Assembly (NCBI GenBank): GCA_023384455.1
Contig: JAHDWH010000019.1
Coordinates: 1 to 45,460 of the forward strand
DNA length: 45,460 bases
From: Caldilineaceae bacterium
GTDB lineage: Bacteria; Chloroflexota; Anaerolineae; Caldilineales; Caldilineaceae
Reading direction: 5' to 3'
Shown here piece by piece: positions 39,851 through 45,460 of the stretch. Both the position numbers and the translations under genes were made by a program. Under the pieces are notes generated by a model that did no database searches, was not told the origin of the DNA, and saw nothing but the letters and a program-made list of their open reading frames with translations. Every line of letters begins with the position of its first letter. Within the stretch, counting starts at the first letter, position 1.

Positions 39851-40915
39851 TTAGGAGAGCCGCACCCGGGGATCGACGACGCCGTAGAGAATATCGGAGA
39901 GCAGATTGCCCAGAATTGTCAGCATCGAAAAGAACATCACCGCACCCAGCACCATCGGATAGTCCCGCCCCACAGCCGCGCTAAAGGTGAGGCGGCCCAT
40001 CCCCGGCCAGGAGAAGATCGTCTCGGTGATGACCGCGCCGGTGAGGACGCCGGCAATCGACGGGCCGAGAATCGTCATCAGCGGGATGAGCGCGTTGCGC
40101 AGGGCGTGAATAAACCAGACACTCGTGGCGGCCAGCCCTTTGGCTTTGGCTGTGCGGATATAGTCCGTGCGAATCACTTCCAGCGTCTCTGTGCGCATAA
40201 AACGGCTGATGCCCGCAATGCCGCCAAAAGCCAAAATGGAGGTGGGCAGAATCAGATGGCGGAGGCGATCCACCAGATCAAACTCATTGGTCAGCGAGAC
40301 CGTCTGACGTCCACCCGTGGGCAGCCAGCCCAGGACTACCCCAAAGAGAAAAATCAGCATCAGCCCAAACCAGAAGGCGGGCAAGGCATTGAAAATCACC
40401 GCCATAAAGCGGGTGATGTTGTCGAAAATTGACCCCTGATAGACCGCACTCAGCACGCCCAGGGGCACGCCCAGCAGCAGAGAGACGAGGAGTGCGGCCA
40501 CACCCAATTCAAAGGTGGCGGGCATACGCTCCACCAGCCGTGTCCAGACCGGCTGATTGGTTGAAATGGATGTGCCCAGATTGCCGCGCAGAATGCCGCC
40601 GCCCGTATCACAAAAGGTCGTGTCGAACACGCCTACAAATCTACACGATACCTTAGCGCTTTGGAATTCTTCTGCAACGTTGCCGCTCCGCACGGAAAAT
40701 CCCGTAAACCAACTCATATACTGGACAGGCAGGGGCTGATCCAGGCCCAATTGACGACGCAATATCTCCCGGGTTTCGTTGGTGATGTTGGGGTCAAAGG
40801 TGCGGATCAGAATCGGATCGCCCGGCGCAGAGTTGACCAGGAAAAAGCTGATGAGACTGACGCCGATCAGCGTGGGGACGGCCTGGAGCAGGCGGCGCAG
40901 AACGTAGCGGAACAT
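39851..40915 (-). CDS. Peptide ABC transporter permease (OppB/DppB type), second system
   Basis: A 354-residue permease with the standard start MFRYVLRRLLQAVPTLIGVSLISFFLV and an enlarged periplasmic loop (residues ~70-125, including CDTGGGILRGNLG). Its helices include TSILAFGGIAGISRFMRTE, the coupling loop TDYIRTAKAKGLAATSVWF and the end DILYGVVDPRVRLS. GAGGTGA upstream fixes the ATG at 40915. It follows the binding-protein gene after a hairpin and is transcribed with the OppC-type gene. Confidence 0.95.
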   Translation of the reverse strand: MFRYVLRRLLQAVPTLIGVSLISFFLVNSAPGDPILIRTFDPNITNETREILRRQLGLDQPLPVQYMSWFTGFSVRSGNVAEEFQSAKVSCRFVGVFDTTFCDTGGGILRGNLGTSISTNQPVWTRLVERMPATFELGVAALLVSLLLGVPLGVLSAVYQGSIFDNITRFMAVIFNALPAFWFGLMLIFLFGVVLGWLPTGGRQTVSLTNEFDLVDRLRHLILPTSILAFGGIAGISRFMRTETLEVIRTDYIRTAKAKGLAATSVWFIHALRNALIPLMTILGPSIAGVLTGAVITETIFSWPGMGRLTFSAAVGRDYPMVLGAVMFFSMLTILGNLLSDILYGVVDPRVRLS

Positions 40916-40954
40916 AGACTCACCTCAATCCAGCACAGATCACAGATGGCGACA

Positions 40955-40997
40955 AGGCGGGGGATGGACCGTCTGTTCTACGACCCATCCCCCGCCT
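40955..40997 (-). terminator. Hairpin between binding-protein and permease genes
   Basis: Perfect 13-bp GC-rich arms (40955-40967, 40985-40997). On the minus strand there is no T-run, so it is more likely an mRNA-stabilising or partial-termination hairpin, letting the binding protein be made in excess over the permeases. Confidence 0.65.
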
Positions 40998-41045
40998 CTT
41001 TTCGGTCAACCGGACAGGTTGCCCCGTTCGATTGCTCGGCTCAAA

Positions 41046-42794
41046 CTATTCCTGGAGCGTCCACTTCTCTACGTTCCAGTAGAAGGCCCAGGGACCCGGG
41101 TCCACACCCTGCCAGCGTTTGGTATAACCAGTGTTGCCAATAGTTCCGCTGACGAAGACGTAGGGAATCTCGTCGTGGATGATCTGCTGGATTTCTTTGT
41201 AGTAGGGAGCGCGTTCTGCCGGGTCACAGCCAGGCACGCTCAGGCCGGCCTTCAGCAGCTCGTCCACCCGGTCATTGGAGTAGCTGACAAAGTTGAAGCC
41301 GCTGCCCGGTGTGTCGAAGCGCAGCGCCCAGAAGGAATCGTCGTTGGGGTCGGTGCCCAGACCGGTCCAGCCAATGATCACCATATCAAAGGTTTGGCCC
41401 AGCATTTCACCAACCATTGTGCCGAATTCGATGGCCTCGAACTGAATATCGAAACCGATGCTGTTCAGTTGATCCTGGGCCAGCGCGCCCAAGTCCTCCC
41501 GGGTGGTGTTGCCCGCATTCGTCTTCAGATTCAGGGTCAGCGTCTTGCCGTCCTTCTCGCGCACGCCGTCACCGTCGCTGTCCACCCAGCCGGCATCTTC
41601 CAGAATCTGGGCAGCCATTTCGGTGTTGTACTCATAGGGCAGGATGTCAGCGTTGTAGGCCCATTCCACCGCAGGCACCACATTGGCGGCCATCAGATAG
41701 CCCTGGCCCAGGTAGACTTTGTTGATGATTGTGTTGTAGTCCAGGGCGTGGGCAATGGCTTGGCGCACGGCCAGATCGCCCAGAATCGGATGGGGTTCCT
41801 GCTCAATTTTGTTGCCATCCTCGTCCAGACCGGGCTGGGGATTCTCCGGATTGGCCTGATTCAGGGCAATATAAGAATACCCATCGTCCTTGAATTTGTA
41901 GACGTTCAGGTCCGGGTTCAACTGGGCGGTGGTCAACTGCTCGGGCTGAAGACCCAATGTGTCGATCTCGCCGGTCTGCAACTGGGCCAGACGTGCGCCA
42001 GCATCGGGCACGGTCTTGATGATCAGGCCGTCCATATTGGGCGCGCCCTTGAAATAGCCGTCATTGCCCAGCAGGGATACGTTGTCATCCCGCACCCATT
42101 GGTTGAATGTGAACGGACCCGCGCTGACCGCCGGTTCTTCGTTCAGCGCGCTGGTCATAATATCGCTGAAATCCTCGGCGTAGAGATGGCTGGGCAGAAG
42201 CCCCAGGCCCAGATCACCCAGGCCGTCGCATTTGACTTCGCTGAAGGTGACAACCAGCGTAAAGTCGTCAACCACTTCGATGCTCTCGATCAGTTCCACA
42301 TTTGACTTGCGGGGGGTCTCCACGGTCTCGGCGGCAATGGCGTCATAAGTAAATTTGAAATCGTTGGCATCCACCTGTTCGCCATCGCTCCAGACCATAT
42401 CCTGACGCAGAACAAAGGTCCAGATCAGACCGTCGTCCGAGACACTCCAACTCTCTGCCAGTTCGGTGGGTACAATCTCGCCAGAAAAGGCATCCTGTCC
42501 AATCAGATTGGGGAAGAGAAATTGATGAACGCCGGAGCTGGCGCTGTCCGAACTCAGAATCGGGTTTAGAATCGTAGCGTCAGCGCTGCTGGCCGACACG
42601 AAAACACCGCCCTGCTGGGGTGGTTCGGGGGTGGCGGTGACCACCACTTCCTGCACTTGAGTCTCCGTCACCACCTGGGTAACGACGACTGTTTCCTGCA
42701 CAGTCTGCACGATTGGCGTTGGCTGTGGACAGGCTGCCAACACCAGGGCAGCAATCAACAGCATCGCCAGGAGTGAAAATCGTCTTTGTGCCAT
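41046..42794 (-). CDS. Peptide ABC transporter substrate-binding lipoprotein (SBP_bac_5)
   Basis: A 582-residue extracytoplasmic solute-binding protein of family 5. The signal peptide ends in a lipobox (IAALVLAAC, Cys22), followed by a Val/Thr/Glu-rich linker (VVVTQVVTETQVQEVVVT). The domain motifs are FPNLIGQDAFSGEIVPTELAESW, WTFVLRQDMVWSDGE, AVRQAIAHALDYNTIINKVYLG and YNTEMAAQILEDAGWVDSDGDGVRE. It delivers peptides or similar molecules to the permeases. GGAGG upstream fixes the ATG at 42794. First gene of its operon, with a good promoter. Confidence 0.96.
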   Translation of the reverse strand: MAQRRFSLLAMLLIAALVLAACPQPTPIVQTVQETVVVTQVVTETQVQEVVVTATPEPPQQGGVFVSASSADATILNPILSSDSASSGVHQFLFPNLIGQDAFSGEIVPTELAESWSVSDDGLIWTFVLRQDMVWSDGEQVDANDFKFTYDAIAAETVETPRKSNVELIESIEVVDDFTLVVTFSEVKCDGLGDLGLGLLPSHLYAEDFSDIMTSALNEEPAVSAGPFTFNQWVRDDNVSLLGNDGYFKGAPNMDGLIIKTVPDAGARLAQLQTGEIDTLGLQPEQLTTAQLNPDLNVYKFKDDGYSYIALNQANPENPQPGLDEDGNKIEQEPHPILGDLAVRQAIAHALDYNTIINKVYLGQGYLMAANVVPAVEWAYNADILPYEYNTEMAAQILEDAGWVDSDGDGVREKDGKTLTLNLKTNAGNTTREDLGALAQDQLNSIGFDIQFEAIEFGTMVGEMLGQTFDMVIIGWTGLGTDPNDDSFWALRFDTPGSGFNFVSYSNDRVDELLKAGLSVPGCDPAERAPYYKEIQQIIHDEIPYVFVSGTIGNTGYTKRWQGVDPGPWAFYWNVEKWTLQE

Positions 42795-42966
42795 TGGGTT
42801 CCTCCATTGAATTGTGAATGTTTGCGCAATGGGCGCAAATAGTAGGGGAGACGATTGACCAGTAGGAGACAACAAAGGGGGTGTGCTGCTGCCTCATAGA
42901 ACGCATAGCAGTCGTTGGAGCTATGGCTGTGTCAATAAAAGTTGTGCCAATAAAAAACGTAGGGCA

Positions 42967-42995
42967 ATGGTAGCATTCCCGTCGGTATATGTCAA
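42967..42995 (-). promoter_or_regulatory. Sigma-70-type promoter of the second peptide transporter
   Basis: On the minus strand TTGACA (42995-42990), a 17-base spacer and TACCAT (42972-42967) lie about 170 bases upstream of the ATG at 42794, leaving a long leader. Confidence 0.72.
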
Positions 42996-43117
42996 TATGC
43001 CGCGCAGGAGCACCACAGGAGAGGGGATACCAGAATTGGGGCGAGATACCAGCGCCGAATGAAGTTCGGATTGGGCACAACGTATTTATGGGGCGTGGAT
43101 GTGTAAGTCACCGTCGC

Positions 43118-43140
43118 AGGTCGGACTAACAGTCCGACCT
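43118..43140. repeat. AGGTCGGACT palindromic repeat
   Basis: 10-bp perfect arms (43118-43127, 43131-43140) around AAC, followed by ACAG. Same family as 35288-35312. It is close after the kinase stop and might act as a weak terminator. Confidence 0.78.
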
Positions 43141-43148
43141 ACAGCTTC

Positions 43149-44510
43149 TCAGGGCAGGTGTATAACGAAGCGGCTTCCCATTCCCTTTCCGCCACTTGTG
43201 ACCTGGACCTGCCCGTCGTGGGCCTCTACCAGCGCCCGCACAATCGCCAGTCCCAGCCCGGTGCCGCCGCTGTCCCTGTCCCGGGCTTTGCCGGAACGGT
43301 AGAAGCGCTCGAAGATGTGGGGCAGGTCCTCGGCGGTGATGCCTTCCCCTGAGTCGGTCACGGCAATCTCCACCCCGCCCCCGCGGGAGACCACTGCCAC
43401 CTCAATCTCCCCGTTCTCCGGGGTGTGGCGCAGGGCGTTGTGGAGCAGATTTTGCAACACCTGCATCAGCCTGGCCCGGTCGCCCTGAATGGCCGCCGCG
43501 CTGGTGTCAGCCGCCAGGCCCAGGGCCACACCCTTTTCTTCCGCCACCGGCGCAAAGAGTTCGACCGCTTCCTGGGCCAATCCAACCGCATTCAATGGCT
43601 GTTTCAGCAGGGGGAGCTGGTGGGCTTCGGCCTGAGCCAGCTCGTGCAGGTCGTTGACCAGCCGGTGCAGATGGCGGGTCTGGTCGTGCAGACGCACCAT
43701 CTCGCTCTTGTCCAGGGGATAGACATCCTCCAGAATCGCCTGCAAATTGCCCTGTAGGACAGTCAGGGGGGTGCGCAGTTCGTGGGCCACATCGGCCAGC
43801 AGATTGCGGCGCAGACTCTCAGCGCTTTGCAGGTCCGCGGCCATTTTGTTGAAGGATTCGGCCACTTCCCGCACTTCTGTGCTGCCCTGCACAGGCACCC
43901 GGTAGTCCAGATTGCGCGCACCGATGGCCTGGGCCGCCACAGCCAGCCGGTTGAGCGGCGCGGCCAAACCGCGGCTGGCCAGCACACCGAAAATCAGCCC
44001 CAGCACACCCACAATCAGCGCAATTTGAAGCAGGAAAAAAGTGACTTCCTGGATAAAATCGGAAGGGGAGGTTCGGCTCCAGGCCGCATATGCGTTGGGG
44101 GTGGTGTCTGGCGAAGCGACGAAATCGATGCGGCCGACCAGCTTTCCGTCGAGCATAATCGGTCGCCCTTGCCGGGAAGGGGTGGCGGGTAGCCGCTCTG
44201 GGGGCAGGGAGGAGTAGACGACCTGGCCCGCCGCGTCCAACAGAAGCAGCGCGCCCCGTCCGCCGCTGCCGGGCAAGAGGGTGGAGCGTGCGCCGTCCAT
44301 CAGCGTATCCACCCCGGCCCAACCGCCGTGTGCTTTGTAATACTTGGCCGCAGAATCCACCAACCCGTGGGGTCGCTCGAACTGATTGAGCAGCAGGGAT
44401 TGCATGCGCTGGTCGCTGGTCAGGCTGAAAGTGCCAAAGACGACCGCGCCAAAGCCCAGCAACACCACCGCCGTAAAGGCCAGACTCAGCCGCACCCACA
44501 GCCGATTCAT
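43149..44510 (-). CDS. Sensor histidine kinase (BaeS/PhoR-like)
   Basis: A 453-residue kinase: TM1 (SLAFTAVVLLGFGAVVFGTF), an extracytoplasmic domain of about 130 residues, TM2 (LLQIALIVGVLGLIFGVLAS) and HAMP (LAAPLNRLAVAAQAIGARNLDYR). HisKA has His243 in DVAHELRTPLTVL, and HATPase has NLLHNALRHTPENG, DSGEGI and GGTGLGLAIV. The ATG at 44510 overlaps the regulator stop by four bases, so the two form one operon. It phosphorylates the adjacent OmpR-type regulator; the layout resembles envelope-stress sensors. The signal is unknown. Confidence 0.96.
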   Translation of the reverse strand: MNRLWVRLSLAFTAVVLLGFGAVVFGTFSLTSDQRMQSLLLNQFERPHGLVDSAAKYYKAHGGWAGVDTLMDGARSTLLPGSGGRGALLLLDAAGQVVYSSLPPERLPATPSRQGRPIMLDGKLVGRIDFVASPDTTPNAYAAWSRTSPSDFIQEVTFFLLQIALIVGVLGLIFGVLASRGLAAPLNRLAVAAQAIGARNLDYRVPVQGSTEVREVAESFNKMAADLQSAESLRRNLLADVAHELRTPLTVLQGNLQAILEDVYPLDKSEMVRLHDQTRHLHRLVNDLHELAQAEAHQLPLLKQPLNAVGLAQEAVELFAPVAEEKGVALGLAADTSAAAIQGDRARLMQVLQNLLHNALRHTPENGEIEVAVVSRGGGVEIAVTDSGEGITAEDLPHIFERFYRSGKARDRDSGGTGLGLAIVRALVEAHDGQVQVTSGGKGMGSRFVIHLP

Positions 44511-45211
44511 TGCCCGTCCTCCGTCAGCCGGTAGCCAATACCGTAGACTGTCTGGATATAGAGGGGGGTGTGGGGATCGTCCTCGACTTTGCGGCGCAGG
44601 TTTTTGATGTGGCTGTCCAGGGTGCGGTCCATCCCGTCGTAGCTGTAGCCCAGGGCGCGCTCCATCAGTTCGCCCCGAGTGAAGACGTAGCCGGGGCTGT
44701 CCATCAGCGTTTGCAGCAGGCTGAATTCGGTGGGAGTCAGCTCCACCGGTACATCGCGCACAGTCACCAGCCGCCGGTCCGCGTCCAGGCGCAGACCGCC
44801 CACGCTGAGAGAACGGGCCGGGATTGCGCTCTTGCGGGTGCGGCGCAGGAGGGCGCGCACCCGGGCGATCACCTCCCGGGGGTTGAAGGGTTTGGTGATA
44901 TAGTCATCCGCGCCCAGCTCCAGCCCCAGAATCTTGTCCGTATCTTCCACCCGGGCCGTAATCATAATAATCAGCGTGTCGGCCAACTGCTGGTCTGTGC
45001 GGATGGTGCGGGTGACGGTCCAGCCGTCTGTGTCGGGCAGCATCAGATCGAGCAGGAGCAGATCGGGCCGTTCCCGGCGCAGGGCGTGCAGGGCTGTGCC
45101 GCCGTCGTGGGCCACCAGCACAGAAAAACCCGCCTGCTCCAGATAGCTGCGCAGAAGCCGGGCAATCTCTTTGTCGTCGTCTACTACCAAAATACGTTCG
45201 TTCATTGTCAT
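44507..45211 (-). CDS. OmpR/PhoB-type response regulator
   Basis: A 234-residue regulator. The receiver domain has the acidic pocket LVVDDDKE, the phosphorylated Asp55 in LLLDLMLPD, Thr in MITAR, and Lys107 in DYITKPF. The C-terminal winged helix has LTPTEFSLLQTLMDSPGYVFTRGEL and HIKNLRRKVEDDP...YIQTVYGIGYRL. The start is ATG 45211; ATG 45205 (MNERIL) two codons later is equally good and neither has a clear ribosome site. It is first in the operon, followed by its kinase. Confidence 0.96.
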   Translation of the reverse strand: MTMNERILVVDDDKEIARLLRSYLEQAGFSVLVAHDGGTALHALRRERPDLLLLDLMLPDTDGWTVTRTIRTDQQLADTLIIMITARVEDTDKILGLELGADDYITKPFNPREVIARVRALLRRTRKSAIPARSLSVGGLRLDADRRLVTVRDVPVELTPTEFSLLQTLMDSPGYVFTRGELMERALGYSYDGMDRTLDSHIKNLRRKVEDDPHTPLYIQTVYGIGYRLTEDGQ

Positions 45212-45260
45212 TGGTTATAGCTGCTTTCCCTGCCACTGGCAAGCCTGTGCAACCCTCTGG

Positions 45261-45299
45261 CTAACTGTTCAGCCGCCACCCTACCCCTTTCCATTCCAG
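45261..45299 (-). mobile_element. Fragment of the 103-bp MITE
   Basis: CTAACTGTTCAGCCGCCACC and the following ~19 bases match the start of the reverse-oriented copy at 33941. The match ends abruptly near CCATTCCAG, so only about 39 bp remain. No target duplication is visible. Confidence 0.7.
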
Positions 45300-45387
45300 C
45301 AGCCTGTCGGAGAGAGAAGAAATAGAACGCGGATGGCACGGAAAGGGCTGATTTTCGCGGATAAAATCGAGAAAAATCCGGCTTTTT

Positions 45388-45436
45388 TTCTGTACTGGTC
45401 AACGAGGTAAAACGTAGGTGCGGTTTGGAACCGCAC
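45388..45436. repeat. Right-end copy of the ~50-bp dispersed repeat (inverted)
   Basis: Reverse complement of 3-54 with one substitution and a 3-bp deletion. It ends in the palindrome GTGCGGTTTGGAACCGCAC. It lies 24 bases before the end of the window. Confidence 0.85.
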
Positions 45437-45460
45437 GTGTTGGGGGGGAATTGGGGGTGG

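Larger units (their letters stand above)
42795..43148. other. 354-base regulatory region
   Basis: It lies between the stop of the kinase gene (43149) and the binding-protein start, both on the minus strand. It contains a strong promoter (42967-42995), an A/T-rich leader, and the GTCGGACT palindrome (43118-43140). No terminator with a T-run was seen for the kinase gene. Confidence 0.65.

Noticed and set aside
1-45460. CRISPR array, tRNA, rRNA or riboswitch
   Set aside because: No regularly spaced repeats of suitable length, no cloverleaf-like segments and no known aptamer consensus were noticed; the tandem repeat at 11118-11207 has only two units.

Overview
The window reads as a chromosomal stretch of a Chloroflexota bacterium, most likely an Anaerolineae/Caldilineae-type lineage. 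This is inferred from gene content only. The pointers are abundant Uma2-family (DUF820) genes, a GxxExxY-family gene, Thr/Pro-rich surface proteins, an SdrD-like secreted protein ending in a short 'FIPTIVR' tail, a bacterial Elp3, and an F420-type luciferase-like oxidoreductase. No rRNA, tRNA, CRISPR array, phage genes or transposase genes were seen.

Layout. 1-1.8 kb: small conserved proteins (DUF6504-like, DUF937) and a tight pair of tiny genes. 1.8-8.3 kb (minus strand): an Opp/Dpp-type peptide ABC importer with two permeases and two ATPases but no binding protein. It is interrupted by a frameshifted GxxExxY gene and by a 723-bp tandem duplication carrying two Uma2 genes, and it starts from a clear promoter next to a dyad. 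8.4-25.8 kb: a catabolic region with a D-2-hydroxyacid dehydrogenase, Gfo/Idh/MocA oxidoreductase, sensor kinase, ornithine-cyclodeaminase-family enzyme, double GNAT, serine hydrolase, aldo/keto reductase, LLM oxidoreductase, phytanoyl-CoA-dioxygenase-like enzyme, VapBC pair and three enolase-superfamily genes including a glucarate dehydratase. 26-30.3 kb: envelope proteins, namely a degenerate thioredoxin-fold protein, Sco, a Thr/Pro-rich membrane protein, a secreted SdrD-like protein and an internally duplicated lipoprotein.

30.4-33.6 kb: an Elp3 radical-SAM/acetyltransferase gene downstream of a Uma2 gene and divergent from a methyltransferase that looks like the eukaryotic Trm9/ABH8 type. 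Together these could modify the wobble uridine of tRNA. 34-38.7 kb: galactokinase, an SLC13 permease with RCK_C domains and a BtrH-like protein. 38.7-42.8 kb (minus strand): a second peptide ABC system with binding protein and two permeases but no ATPases, complementary to the first. 43.1-45.2 kb: an OmpR/BaeS-type two-component system.

The intergenic DNA is unusually rich in small palindromic repeats. The best defined is a 103-bp element present in three full-length copies, each flanked by an 8-bp direct repeat (one copy with a mismatch), plus a fragment; this is a small non-autonomous mobile element (MITE). A different palindrome with 24-bp perfect arms sits in frame inside elp3. The window begins and ends in inverted copies of one ~50-bp repeat, which may be why the sequence is cut there.
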